Assembly: GCA_024958655.1 (NCBI GenBank)
Contig: JANWUR010000021.1
Span: forward strand, 1-62,172
DNA: 62,172 bases
From: Cyanobium sp. FGCU6
GTDB lineage: Bacteria; Cyanobacteriota; Cyanobacteriia; PCC-6307; Cyanobiaceae
Direction of reading: 5' to 3'
Both the position numbers and the translations under genes were made by a program. Under the pieces are notes generated by a model that was given only the letters and a program-made list of their open reading frames with translations, did no database searches and had not been told where the DNA came from. Positions 45,389 through 55,602 of this stretch are shown piece by piece. How positions within the stretch are numbered: the first letter of the stretch is position 1; the number at the start of each line of letters is the position of its first letter.

Positions 45389-45422
45389 ACGCGCGGCTCG
45401 CCGGCGACCTCAGCCGACTGCT

Positions 45423-46664
45423 TCAGCCGGCGGCCGCCAGGAAGGGGGCCGGATCCTGGTCGCGGCGATGCTGCACGGGGATCGGCAGACCCTGGGCGGC
45501 CGGATCCGCCGGGTCGAGACCAGCCGTGTGCTCCAGGGCCTGGCGCAGCCGCCGGGCGGCGTGCAGCGGCATGTCGCGGGGCACCGAGATGCGATCGCGC
45601 AGGGTGCGCAGGGCCGCCGCACTGCCGGGCGGGGGCGGGCAGTCCACCCCCTGGGCCAGATGGGTGAGGGCAGAGCGCAGGGCGGCATCGAAGCCATCGC
45701 CGGCGGCGGCGTAGCGGCGCACCAGCACGCCCCGGTGGCGCAGCACCCTGCCGATGGCCCGGGCCGCGGCGTCGGCCGGCGGGGGCTCGCTGGTTTCGGG
45801 GTCGGGGCCGTCGGCGACGATCGGCCAGGGGCCGTGGTCGATCCGCTCGGACAGGTCGCGGCGCTCGGGCGAGGCCTCGGCGTAACAGCCGCCCATCTGG
45901 GGCGGCAGGTCGTGGACGTGGGTATGGAAGTCGCTCTGGGTGCCGAGGTAGGCGGGCCGCTGCTCGAGGGCCGCGAACCAGCGATCGATGGCGGGATGCC
46001 GGCGTCGCAGCAGGTAGCCCTTGTAGTAAGCGAGGCTCGCCGACATGCGCTCCACATAGGGCACGAACACCAGATCGGCGGTGCTCAGATCCCCCAGCAG
46101 GAAGGGTCCCGGGGTGGCCTCAAGCGCTTCGGCCATGCGGGCGGCCACCTCGTCGAAGGCCAGGCGAGCCCGCTCCGCCGCCCCGGCACCGAGGGGCTGG
46201 CAGAGCCACTGGCACCAGGCGCGGAACAGCAGCCGCTCGAGCCGGCGCAGGGGCAGGACCCTGGGGTCGTTCATGCCGGGCCCGAGGCTGCCGAAGCTGG
46301 CCTCGAGCACCTCCAGGATCCGGTCGCTCTCGGTCACGAGGCGGCCGTCGAGTTCGATGGCGGGCAGCATGCCGGAGGGCACCCGGCGCCGGTACCAGTC
46401 TTCCTTTTCGCCATAGCAGAACATCGTGACCTTGGCCACGCGGTAGGGCACCCGCCGCTCCTCCAGCCACAGCCACACCTTCTGGCAGTAGGGGCACCAG
46501 GCGTGGTGGTCGCGGAAGAGGGTGACGCGCACCTCCGACTCCGGCCGGCCGAAGCTGCGCAGGTGCGAGCGGGGGGTGGCGGGGCCGCTGAGGGGATCCG
46601 GCTCGACGCCGGCGAAGGCCTCCAGCTCGGACCAGGAGAGGGGGAGCGCGGCCGACGGGGCCAT
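45423..46664 (-). CDS. glutathione S-transferase-fold protein
   Basis: A 413-residue protein. VTLFRDHHAWCPYCQKVWLW is an N-terminal thioredoxin-like CPYC motif, VPSGMLPAIELDGRLVTESD the cis-Pro and glutathione-binding Glu-Ser, and LLGDLSTADLVFVPYVERM the C-terminal domain signature. A 130-residue C-terminal extension is unusual for GSTs. It is divergent from cpcB. Relatives occur widely in picocyanobacteria; the reaction is unknown. Confidence 0.8.
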   Translation of the reverse strand: MAPSAALPLSWSELEAFAGVEPDPLSGPATPRSHLRSFGRPESEVRVTLFRDHHAWCPYCQKVWLWLEERRVPYRVAKVTMFCYGEKEDWYRRRVPSGMLPAIELDGRLVTESDRILEVLEASFGSLGPGMNDPRVLPLRRLERLLFRAWCQWLCQPLGAGAAERARLAFDEVAARMAEALEATPGPFLLGDLSTADLVFVPYVERMSASLAYYKGYLLRRRHPAIDRWFAALEQRPAYLGTQSDFHTHVHDLPPQMGGCYAEASPERRDLSERIDHGPWPIVADGPDPETSEPPPADAAARAIGRVLRHRGVLVRRYAAAGDGFDAALRSALTHLAQGVDCPPPPGSAAALRTLRDRISVPRDMPLHAARRLRQALEHTAGLDPADPAAQGLPIPVQHRRDQDPAPFLAAAG

Positions 46665-46768
46665 GGGAGCGGCGGAACGGGGCCGGTTGAGTCTGGAGGG
46701 GCGGCGGCTCGCACCGCGGCCAGCCGGCTCCCTAGCCTTTGGCGCCGGAACCCACAACTCTCCGCCCC

Positions 46769-47287
46769 ATGTTCGACGCCTTCACCAAGGTGATCGCCCA
46801 GGCCGATGCCCGCGGCGAATTTCTCAGCTCCGCCCAGATCGATGCCCTCGCCGGCCTGGTGGCCGACGCCAACAAGCGGATGGATGCGGTGAACCGCATC
46901 ACCTCCAACGGCTCACGGATCGTGACCGACGCCGCCCGCACCCTGTTCGAGCAGCAGCCGGCCCTGATCGCCCCCGGCGGCAACGCCTACACCCATCGCC
47001 GCATGGCCGCCTGCCTGCGCGACATGGAGATCATCCTTCGCTACGTGACCTACGCCGTGTTCACCGGCGACGCCTCGGTGCTGGAAGACCGCTGCCTGAA
47101 CGGCCTGCGCGAAACCTATCTGGCCCTGGGCGTTCCCGGCGCCTCGGTGGCCGAGGGAGTGCGCGGCATGAAGGCGGCGGCGCTTGCCCTGGTGGGCGAT
47201 CGCAACGGCATCACCCCCGGCGACTGCTCGGCGCTGCTGTCGGAGATCGGCACCTACTTCGACCGGGCGGCGGCGGCGGTGGCCTGA
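46769..47287 (+). CDS. cpcB: phycocyanin beta subunit (CpcB), isolated
   Basis: A 172-residue phycobiliprotein of exactly the normal length. Phycocyanobilin-binding cysteines are at the canonical C82 ([11 protein letters not shown]) and C153 ([13 protein letters not shown]), and the methylated asparagine N72 is present (GGNAYT). It works in phycobilisome rods as an alpha/beta heterodimer. Here no cpcA follows; instead a perfect terminator closes the unit 30 bases later and an ammonium transporter comes next. The main cpcBA operon must be elsewhere if this copy is used. Confidence 0.95.
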   Translation: MFDAFTKVIAQADARGEFLSSAQIDALAGLVADANKRMDAVNRITSNGSRIVTDAARTLFEQQPALIAPGGNAYTHRRMAACLRDMEIILRYVTYAVFTGDASVLEDRCLNGLRETYLALGVPGASVAEGVRGMKAAALALVGDRNGITPGDCSALLSEIGTYFDRAAAAVA

Positions 47288-47317
47288 GGCCAGCGGTTTC
47301 GCGCCCCGCAGCTCAGG

Positions 47318-47348
47318 GTGCCAGGGGTTAACCCCTGGCACTCTTTTT
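47318..47348 (+). terminator. intrinsic terminator after cpcB
   Basis: A perfect 24-base palindrome: GTGCCAGGGG (47318-47327), TTAA, CCCCTGGCAC (47332-47341), followed by TCTTTTT. A textbook rho-independent terminator showing that cpcB is monocistronic. Confidence 0.92.
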
Positions 47349-47438
47349 CTGAGGAGAACCTTAAACCGTCGTGATGGTTACGGGCGTTGTCCATCCCGGT
47401 CGCCAGCCTGCGGTCTGGTCCTTCGTGAATTTCAGGTG

Positions 47439-48890
47439 ATGAAACGGGGTGTCGGGTCCAGTGGTGATCCCCCTGCTCTGGCCACAGTGGATCGCATCCG
47501 CACCACCCTGCTGGCCGGGGTGCGGCAACCGCAGCTCCGTCGGGCTGCTTTTCTGTTGATCGCCGCGGGAGCGGGCATCGGCCCCCTGCTGGCAGGGTCC
47601 GCCAAGGCGGTGCTCACGAAGATGCCCACCGACGGCGCCGACACCCTGCTGATGCTGATCGGCTCGGCGATGGTGCTGCTGATGACCCCGGGCCTGGCGT
47701 TCTTCTACGGGGGCTTCACCCGGGCGAAGAATGTGCTCAACACGATGATGATGAGCTTCTTCCTGATGGGTCTGATCGGGGTGCTCTGGGTGGTGGTGGG
47801 CTACAGCCTCGCGTTCGGCGTGGGCTTCGGCAGCCCCTTCATCGGCGGCCTTGAACTGATGTGGCTGAATGGGTTGGGAGGCGCCGTCGGCGATGCCCCC
47901 CTCGCTGATGGCTTCGCCCTCTCCTCCACCTCCTTTGCCCTGTTCCAGGGCATGTTCGCCATCATCACCCCGGCCCTGATCTCCGGCGCCCTGGTGGAGC
48001 GGATCAGCTTCAAGGCCTGGTTCTGGTTCTGCCTGATCTGGAGCCTGCTGATCTACAGCCCGATGGCCAAGATGGTGTGGGGCGGAGGCTTCCTCGGCCC
48101 CTTCGGCGCCATTGGTGCGATCGATTTCGCCGGTGGCACCGTGGTGCACATCGCCTCGGGCGTGGCCGCCGTGGTGGGGGCGATGATCATCGGATCGCGC
48201 ACGGATTACCCCGAGAGCATCCGTCCGCCGCACAACGTGCCGTTCATCCTGCTGGGGGCCGGTCTGCTGTGGTTCGGCTGGTTCGGCTTCAACGGAGCGA
48301 GCATGTTCGCCGCCAAGACCGCCGGCTATCCCTTCCTCACCACCAGCACCTCCGCCTCCGCGGGCCTGCTCACCTGGTGCCTGATCGAATGGTTCAAGGA
48401 CGGCAAGCCCACCGCTGTCGGTGCCGCCACGGGCGCCGTGGCCGGGCTGGTGGGCATCACGCCCGCCGCGGGGTTCGTGTACATGCCGCAGTCGATTCTG
48501 ATCGGTGCGCTCACCGCCACCGCCTGCTTCATCGCCGTGCGGATCAAGGCGGCGATCAGGTTCGACGATTCCCTCGACACCTTTATGGTGCACGGGGTGG
48601 GAGGAACCGTGGGCGCACTGCTCACCGGCATCCTGGCGTCCGCCACCCTGGTGCCGGCCGACTACTTCCCCCGATCGGCGGAGATCATGAAAACCTCCGG
48701 CAATGGCGGTCTGTTCTTCGCCCAGCTGCAGGCCGTGGTGATCACCTACGTGTTCGTGGCCATCGGCACGGCGGTGATCTTCTGGATTCTCGGCGCGCTC
48801 ATGCCGTTGCGGGTGAGTCCGCAGCAGGAGGAGCGGGGTCTCGACTTCGTGGCCCATGGCGAAGAGGCCTACGACCCGATGACCAACTAA
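47439..48890 (+). CDS. amt: ammonium transporter (Amt)
   Basis: A 483-residue Amt with an N-terminal signal-like helix (RAAFLLIAAGAGIGPLLAG) and about eleven transmembrane helices. TPGLAFFYGGFTRAKN, FGAIGAIDFAGGTVVHIASG and MVHGVGGTVGALLTGIL include the twin pore histidines and are diagnostic. Imports ammonium. A PII gene follows by 24 bases, the usual amt-glnK pair in which PII blocks the pore. Confidence 0.95.
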   Translation: MKRGVGSSGDPPALATVDRIRTTLLAGVRQPQLRRAAFLLIAAGAGIGPLLAGSAKAVLTKMPTDGADTLLMLIGSAMVLLMTPGLAFFYGGFTRAKNVLNTMMMSFFLMGLIGVLWVVVGYSLAFGVGFGSPFIGGLELMWLNGLGGAVGDAPLADGFALSSTSFALFQGMFAIITPALISGALVERISFKAWFWFCLIWSLLIYSPMAKMVWGGGFLGPFGAIGAIDFAGGTVVHIASGVAAVVGAMIIGSRTDYPESIRPPHNVPFILLGAGLLWFGWFGFNGASMFAAKTAGYPFLTTSTSASAGLLTWCLIEWFKDGKPTAVGAATGAVAGLVGITPAAGFVYMPQSILIGALTATACFIAVRIKAAIRFDDSLDTFMVHGVGGTVGALLTGILASATLVPADYFPRSAEIMKTSGNGGLFFAQLQAVVITYVFVAIGTAVIFWILGALMPLRVSPQQEERGLDFVAHGEEAYDPMTN

Positions 48891-49253
<363 letters not shown>

Positions 49254-49286
49254 GATCCGCGGTCTCGCGCCAGCGGTTTCCCGCCG

Positions 49287-49318
49287 GCGGCTCGCGCCTC
49301 AGATCAGGCGCGAGCCGC
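49287..49318. terminator. perfect hairpin overlapping the hemN stop
   Basis: GCGGCTCGCGCCT (49287-49299) and its exact complement (49306-49318) with a six-base loop. It spans the last codons of hemN and lies between convergent glnK and hemN. There is no T-tract, so it may be a bidirectional or a structural stop. Confidence 0.5.
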
Positions 49319-50657
49319 TGGCACGCCGCCGCTGCTCGGGATCGAACACGGCGGCCACGGTGCGGATCAGCCAGCGGCCGGCGGGGGTGACCTCAGCCAC
49401 GGCCTGCCCGGCCTGTTCGCTGAGGGTCACCAGGCCGTCGGCGGCGAGAAGCTGGAGATCCGCCCACTCGCGGGCGAAGCGGCGCGGATCGAACGCCACC
49501 CGGAAGCGGCACATCACGTCGCGGATCAGGGCCCGGCGCTCGAGCACGGCCGGATCGTCCACCACCAGGCCCCGCTCCACCGGCAGGCGCCCCGCTCCGA
49601 TGGCGCCGTAGTAGGTGCGCAGCTCGCGGTGGTTCTGCACGAACAGATCGGGGAACTGGGAGATGGCGGTGGGGCCCACGCCGAGCAGGTCGAGCTCGCC
49701 GCCGGTGGTGTAGCCCTGGAAGTTGCGGTGCAGGCGGCCCTCGCGGGCGGCCAGGGCGAGGCCATCGGTGGCGAGGGAGTAGTGATCCATGCCGATGGCT
49801 TCGTAGCCGGCGGCGAGGAAGCCGCTGCAGGCGTCTTCGAGCATGGTGAGCCGCTGCTCGCGCGTGGGCAGATCGCCGGCGGCGATCCGGCGCTGCAGGG
49901 GCAGCTGCTCGGGCAGGTAGGCGAAGGAGAACAGCGAGACGCGATCGGGGCGAAGGTCGCGCACCAGGGCGAGGGTGGCGGCGAAGCGCCCGGGGGTCTG
50001 CAGGGGCAGGCCACAGATCAGATCCACGTTGACGCTGTCGAAGCCGGCCTCGCGCATCCAGCCCATCACCCGCCGCAGCTGATCCACGGGCACCACGCGG
50101 TTGACGGCCTGCTGAACGGCGGGATCGGCGTCCTGGATGCCGAAGCTGATGCGGTTGAAGCCCAGCTGCCGCAGCTGCAGCACCCGCTCGCGATCGAGGA
50201 ACTCGGGGTTCACCTCGATCGAGGCCTCGAGATCAGGCACCGGATCGAAATGGCGGCTGATCAGCTGGCAGAGCGCGCTGGTCTCCTCGGCCGTGAGGTA
50301 GTTGGGGGTGCCGCCGCCCCAGTGGAGCTGCTCGAGGCGGCGACGACCGCCGATGGCGGCCTCCAGCCGCTCGAGTTCGCGGGCGAGGGCGGCGAGGTAG
50401 GGCGCCACGGCTCTGGAGCCCGCCTGGGTGGTGACGCGGTTGCAGCCGCAGTACCAGCAGGCGTGGCGGCAGAAGGGCACATGCACGTAGAGAGAGAGGG
50501 GCCGATCGACCGTGCCGGCGAGACGCCGCTCCAGCGCCTGGGGGCCGACGCCGTCGTGGAAGGCGGCGGCGGTGGGGTAGCTGGTGTAGCGGGGGACCGG
50601 CCGGTCGTAGCGGAGCAGCAGGGCGTGCCGATCGGGCGCGGCGGGGGCAAGGGTCAT
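49299..50657 (-). CDS. hemN: oxygen-independent coproporphyrinogen III oxidase (HemN)
   Basis: A 452-residue radical SAM enzyme that decarboxylates coproporphyrinogen III without oxygen, leading to protoporphyrinogen. YVHVPFCRHACWYCGCN contains CX3CX2C (C63, C67, C70) and the adjacent C72 of true HemN. ISFGIQDADPAVQQAVNR and GCPLQ-like DLICGLPLQTPG are family blocks. Last gene of an acsF-pilZ-heme oxygenase-hemN unit. Confidence 0.93.
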   Translation of the reverse strand: MTLAPAAPDRHALLLRYDRPVPRYTSYPTAAAFHDGVGPQALERRLAGTVDRPLSLYVHVPFCRHACWYCGCNRVTTQAGSRAVAPYLAALARELERLEAAIGGRRRLEQLHWGGGTPNYLTAEETSALCQLISRHFDPVPDLEASIEVNPEFLDRERVLQLRQLGFNRISFGIQDADPAVQQAVNRVVPVDQLRRVMGWMREAGFDSVNVDLICGLPLQTPGRFAATLALVRDLRPDRVSLFSFAYLPEQLPLQRRIAAGDLPTREQRLTMLEDACSGFLAAGYEAIGMDHYSLATDGLALAAREGRLHRNFQGYTTGGELDLLGVGPTAISQFPDLFVQNHRELRTYYGAIGAGRLPVERGLVVDDPAVLERRALIRDVMCRFRVAFDPRRFAREWADLQLLAADGLVTLSEQAGQAVAEVTPAGRWLIRTVAAVFDPEQRRRASGSRLI

Positions 50658-50692
50658 GGTGGTGGCTGGGGGAGAGGGTCGGGCGGCGGGCG

Positions 50693-51337
50693 TCAGGCCA
50701 GCTCGGCCAGCAGGCGCTGGGTGGCCACGAAGGCGGCCTCGGCCTCGGCCAGCAGCTCCTCGTCCTGCGCGGGGGTGAGGTCGAGCTGATCGAAGGCGTC
50801 GTGGAGGGCCTGCTTGAGCGCGGCGGTGGGTCGGGCGAAGGCCCAGAACTCGAGGTCGGGCAGGCCGTGGGCGGCGAGGATGCGGCGGGCCTGCTCGGCC
50901 AGCTGCTGGCCGCCGGAGAGGTCGCCGCCGTAGCGCACGTAGAGGTGGGCGAGCCAGCGGTGGGGCGCCTGATCGGCCAGGCGCTCGAGCTCGGCGAGCC
51001 AGGCGAGGGCGGCGGGTGAGGTGGGAGTGGGGGGCACGCCGGCGGCGGCGAGGCGTGCCTGGTCGTGCTGGAGGGCAGCGCTGCGAGCCAGGTCGTCCCA
51101 GGGGAGGGCGGTGGCGCCGAGGGAGGCGGCGATCAGGGGGCCGCGGGCCTCGAGGTGGGCGTAGGCGGGAGCGAGGGCGCGGATCAGGGCGGCGAGCTGC
51201 AGGGGGCTGACCTCGCCGTCAAGCAGGGCGCGGGAGAAGGCCATGCCCTCGGCCTGGCGGTGGGCGGCGCCGATGCGGGCATGGAGGCGGCGGATGCGGG
51301 CAGGGGCCGAGATGGGCCCGGGAAGGGAGGTGGTCAT
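50693..51337 (-). CDS. ho: heme oxygenase
   Basis: A 214-residue heme oxygenase that opens heme to biliverdin, the precursor of phycobilins. The proximal histidine is H26 (RIGAAHRQAEGMAF) and the distal-helix signature is YVRYGGDLSGGQQL. It sits 35 bases before hemN and downstream of pilZ and acsF, the position of the low-oxygen ho2 of Synechocystis. An ATG at 51364 would add nine residues. Confidence 0.92.
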   Translation of the reverse strand: MTTSLPGPISAPARIRRLHARIGAAHRQAEGMAFSRALLDGEVSPLQLAALIRALAPAYAHLEARGPLIAASLGATALPWDDLARSAALQHDQARLAAAGVPPTPTSPAALAWLAELERLADQAPHRWLAHLYVRYGGDLSGGQQLAEQARRILAAHGLPDLEFWAFARPTAALKQALHDAFDQLDLTPAQDEELLAEAEAAFVATQRLLAELA

Positions 51338-51445
51338 CGCGGGGGGAACGACCGGACCGCTCAACGCTATGACGTTGCTGTTATATGACGATCAAAGATT
51401 ACGAGAACGTTGCAGGTTGAAGGTGGGCGACGTGGCGGGTCTGGC

Positions 51446-51907
51446 TCAGACGCCGGCGGATCCGCGCGAAGCGCGGCGATCGGGCTTGGGCGGGAAGATC
51501 TCCAGCAGCCGGCTGAGAAAGGTGGCGGAGGAGGTGATCGGTTCGTGGAACTCCAGCCCGGTGAAGTGGGCCTGCAACACGGCATCCGACCAGATCAGGC
51601 GGGCCTGGCATTCGATGAACTCGTCGCTGGCGTGCTTGTAGAAACGGGCCAGGCAGTTGTGGTGCGGGGGGATGGGAACAAAGGAGCGCAGGCAGGCGCC
51701 GGAGCGGCTGATGTCCCACAGCAGGCCGTTGTAGCGCTGCTCCTCGATGAACAGCTCCACCCCCACCTGCACGCTGTAGATGGGAACGCTGTAGCGGGGC
51801 TCGCGGCGCTGGATGCGGCCGCGGCGATCGGGCGTGTCCCTGCGGATGCGCCGGCGATCACCGCTGGGGGCATCCTGCCCCCGTCGTTTCCAGCCGCTGC
51901 CCAACAT
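51446..51907 (-). CDS. PilZ-domain protein
   Basis: A 153-residue protein with the cyclic-di-GMP-binding pair: RREPR (34-38, RxxxR) and DISRSG (65-70, DxSxxG), followed by barrel strands ending ARLIWSDAVLQAHFTGLEFH. The basic N-terminus has no membrane helix. It is inserted between acsF and the heme oxygenase gene, an unusual place for a c-di-GMP receptor. Confidence 0.85.
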   Translation of the reverse strand: MLGSGWKRRGQDAPSGDRRRIRRDTPDRRGRIQRREPRYSVPIYSVQVGVELFIEEQRYNGLLWDISRSGACLRSFVPIPPHHNCLARFYKHASDEFIECQARLIWSDAVLQAHFTGLEFHEPITSSATFLSRLLEIFPPKPDRRASRGSAGV

Positions 51908-51958
51908 CCAGCCATATTGCAGGGAAGGGTGCCCGGGGCTTCACCTACAGGTGATGAT

Positions 51959-52993
51959 CTATACAATCGAGTTGACGCGACCGGGCTCCATCGGTTGGGT
52001 GAACTGGCGCCAGAGCAGGCCGGCGAAGCGCAGGCGCAGTCGCAGCTTCTGGAAACCGGTGGCGCGTTTGAGGGAGCGGAAGGTCTCGACGATCTGATCG
52101 CGCAGGCGGAGATACCCGGCATCGAGGCGGAACACCCTGGGGAAGGCGCGGCGGGCGGTGTCGTTGGTGTGGCGCATCACATCGGCATCGAAGGCGGCCG
52201 GTTCCATGCCGAGCAGGCGGTAGAACTCGCCGCGCTCACAGACCGTGAGGCTGTGGGTGAGGAACACCGACCAGAGAAAGAAACGGCTGAGGATGTTGGC
52301 GCGCAGGCCGGTGGTGAGGCCTGGCCAGCAGCGGATCAGCATGTTGAAGATGTCGCCGTGGCGGTTTTCGTCCTGGCACCAGGGCTCGAAGAAATCGAAC
52401 AGGGGCGCGAAGTTGCTGGAGGGATTCGCCTTGAGATGGCGATCGATGAGGATGTAGCGCCAGTAGCCGATCTTCTCGGAGAGATACACCGAATACAGCA
52501 CCCAGCTGAGCGGAAACCAGGTGATCGGCCGCTTGCCGCTGAGGGCGGGCAGATCGATGGTGATGCCTTCGGCCACCAGGGCGCGGTTGAGGAAGCCGGC
52601 GTGGCGGGCCTCGTCGCGGGCCATGAGCGCGAAGAGGCGGGAGAGCTCGGCGCGGCCGGCCTGCTGAAGGCGGCGGGAGAGCTCCTTGAACAGCAGGAAG
52701 CCGGAGAACTCTGACACGCAGGAGCGCACCAGGTAGCTCTCATAGGCCTCCTTCTCCTGGGGGGAGAGGTGGCGGAGGCGATCGAGGGGGGCGCGGCGAT
52801 CGAAGTGGTCGCGGTTGTAGTCGGCCTCCATCTCGCCGAGCATGGCGTCGAAGGCCTGGCGCTGGGCGTCGAGATCGGTGCGGGCGGCCCGCTCGATCTG
52901 GGTGGAGTAGAAGCGCGGCGTGAGCAGGTCTTCGCGCAGGTGGGGCGCGGCGGGCGTGGGGGCGGCAGCGGGCCGGGGGGCGGTGGCGGTCAT
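51959..52993 (-). CDS. acsF: Mg-protoporphyrin IX monomethyl ester oxidative cyclase (AcsF/ChlA)
   Basis: A 344-residue di-iron cyclase forming the chlorophyll fifth ring. Di-iron ligands are visible at E95 (SEFSGFLLFKELS), DEARH (127-131) and ENRHGD (209-214), with the typical SSNFAPLFDFFEPWCQDENR context. It is first in a unit with PilZ, heme oxygenase and hemN, like the low-oxygen chlAII-ho2-hemN operon of Synechocystis, so it may be the microaerobic isoform. An inverted repeat lies over its promoter. Confidence 0.93.
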   Translation of the reverse strand: MTATAPRPAAAPTPAAPHLREDLLTPRFYSTQIERAARTDLDAQRQAFDAMLGEMEADYNRDHFDRRAPLDRLRHLSPQEKEAYESYLVRSCVSEFSGFLLFKELSRRLQQAGRAELSRLFALMARDEARHAGFLNRALVAEGITIDLPALSGKRPITWFPLSWVLYSVYLSEKIGYWRYILIDRHLKANPSSNFAPLFDFFEPWCQDENRHGDIFNMLIRCWPGLTTGLRANILSRFFLWSVFLTHSLTVCERGEFYRLLGMEPAAFDADVMRHTNDTARRAFPRVFRLDAGYLRLRDQIVETFRSLKRATGFQKLRLRLRFAGLLWRQFTQPMEPGRVNSIV

Positions 52994-53010
52994 GGGCTAC
53001 ACAACGGCAT

Positions 53011-53030
53011 CGTGATACTAGGGGATCACG
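53011..53030. promoter_or_regulatory. inverted repeat over the acsF promoter
   Basis: CGTGATACTAGGGGATCACG: 6-base arms with an 8-base spacer, 18 bases upstream of acsF and 85 bases upstream of the divergent ArsR gene. On the minus strand a TAGTAT -10 falls inside it, with CTGACG 16 bases upstream as a possible -35. An ArsR operator is likely; binding is inferred. Confidence 0.5.
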
Positions 53031-53114
53031 GAGCCACGTCAGCAGGATTCCGCATCCACCGCCTGGCATGGAAGGGTGGTAGGTTTGGGGCCAGATCCCC
53101 CGTTCCACCCGGCC

Positions 53115-53420
53115 ATGGACGCGCTCGCCGAGTACCTGAAGGTGTTCTCCGAGCCCAACCGGCTGGCGGTGCTGGAGGCGCTGCGGCAGGGGCCGCTGAA
53201 TGTGACGGCGGTGGTGGAGAAGACGGGGCTGAGCCAGGCGCTGGTGTCGAAGCACCTGAAGCTGCTGACGATCGCCGGGGTGGTGCGGCGGCGACCGGAG
53301 GGAAGCCTGGTGTTCTACGACGTGATCGACAGGGGAGTGTTCCGCCTGCTGGGTGCGGCGGAGAAACTGATGCTGGCCTCCCGCCGCCAGCAGCTCGATG
53401 CCCTCGCCGCCATCCTCTGA
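53115..53420 (+). CDS. ArsR-family transcriptional regulator
   Basis: A 101-residue winged-helix repressor: FSEPNRLAVLEALRQGPLNV, recognition helix TGLSQALVSKHLKLLTIAGV, and the wing RRPEGSLVFYDV. It has no metal-binding cysteine pair. Divergent from the acsF unit with an inverted repeat between, so it is the obvious candidate regulator, unlike the MarR-type ChlR of Synechocystis. Its 3' end overlaps the pentapeptide gene by 23 bases. Confidence 0.85.
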   Translation: MDALAEYLKVFSEPNRLAVLEALRQGPLNVTAVVEKTGLSQALVSKHLKLLTIAGVVRRRPEGSLVFYDVIDRGVFRLLGAAEKLMLASRRQQLDALAAIL

Positions 53421-54072
53421 GTTCGGGGGCCACGACGCCCTGCCCGTTGATGTGGCGAGCCTGCGGGCGGCACTGGCCTGCGGGCGGCGGTCGTTTGCCG
53501 GGCTGCGGCTGGGCGATCTCGACGGCGTGGACCTGGATCTGAGCGACTGCGACCTGAGCGGGGGGTGCTTCAAGGAGGCGCGCTTCGGCCATGCGCGGCT
53601 GCAGCGGGCGGTGGTGCGGGGCGGCTGCTTCCAGCAGGCGCTGCTGTGGGGAGCGGATCTGTCGGAGCTGCAGGCGGAGGGTTCGTTCTGGCACGACGCC
53701 GACCTGTCGGCGGCGCGGCTGCAGGGGGCCGACCTGCGGGGGGCGGTGCTGCACCGCTGCTGCCTGCGGGGGGTGCTGGCGGCGGGGAGCCGCTGGGAGG
53801 GGGCGCGGCTGGTGGAGGCCGATTTCCGCAGCAGCCTGGATCAGCTCACGGATCTGGGGGGCGCCGACCTGCGGGGCGCCGACCTGAGCTGGGCGCTGCT
53901 GCAGGGGGTGCAGTTGCACGGCGCCGACCTGCGGGGGGCGTGCCTGTATGGAACGCAGCTGGGGGGAGCGGATCTGCAGGAGGCGCGGCTGGAGGGCTGC
54001 GACCTGAGCGACGCGGCTCTGGAGGGGGCGAAGCTGGCGGGCGCCCGGCTGGAGGGGGCGCGGCTGGCCTAG
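53398..54072 (+). CDS. pentapeptide-repeat protein
   Basis: A 224-residue protein dominated by A(D/N)LxX repeats, for example LSDCDLSGGCF, AVLHRCCLRG, LGGADLRGADLSWALL and QLGGADLQEARLEGCDLSDA, forming a quadrilateral beta helix. Such proteins are very common in cyanobacteria; some mimic DNA, others assist thylakoid or metal functions. It overlaps the ArsR gene, so may be co-transcribed with it. Confidence 0.88.
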   Translation: MPSPPSSEFGGHDALPVDVASLRAALACGRRSFAGLRLGDLDGVDLDLSDCDLSGGCFKEARFGHARLQRAVVRGGCFQQALLWGADLSELQAEGSFWHDADLSAARLQGADLRGAVLHRCCLRGVLAAGSRWEGARLVEADFRSSLDQLTDLGGADLRGADLSWALLQGVQLHGADLRGACLYGTQLGGADLQEARLEGCDLSDAALEGAKLAGARLEGARLA

Positions 54073-54073
54073 G

Positions 54074-54480
54074 TCAGAAGCCCCACTGGCTGCGCAGGTC
54101 CGGTGGGCTGAGCTCCCAGGCGTGTTCGGTGGCGACCACGGTGTGGCGGTGGGCGGCGGGGGAGAGGCCGGCGGCGGCGAAGCGCTGCTCGAGCAGGGCG
54201 CGGAAGCGGCGGCTCTCCTCCAGCAGGGCCTCGAGGTGGGCCGGGCCGCCGGCGGCCGCCAGCATGGCGGGGGTGGAGCGGGCGAGGGTGAGGGTGTCGA
54301 GGTGCTGCTCGATCCAGGCCCATTCGTACTGGAGCATCGCCGGGCTGCAGGCGGCGAGCTGGGCGTCGTAGTCGGCGAGGTGGCGCTCGAGCAGGGGGGA
54401 GGGCGCGGCGGCCGGGGCCTCGCCCGGGCTGGTGGCAGCGGTGCGGGCATTGAGCCGCTGCATGATCTGGCGCAGGTAGC

Positions 54481-54484
<4 letters not shown>
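54074..54484 (-). CDS. hypothetical protein downstream of cysK
   Basis: A 136-residue helical protein, unrecognised. [20 protein letters not shown] and [20 protein letters not shown] are notable. Its start overlaps the cysK stop by four bases, so it is probably coupled to cysteine synthesis. Convergent with the pentapeptide gene, one base apart. Confidence 0.6.
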
Positions 54485-55464
<980 letters not shown>

Positions 55465-55602
55465 CGCAGCGGGTCTGTGCCTGCCGCACCCTAGTCAGGC
55501 GAACGGCGAGGGTCGGCCCGGGGGTTGTCAAGCGGGCGGGACACCGGGCAACGGCGGGCCGCCCCCATACGATCCGGAACCGAAGGGCGGGATGGCACGA
55601 GG

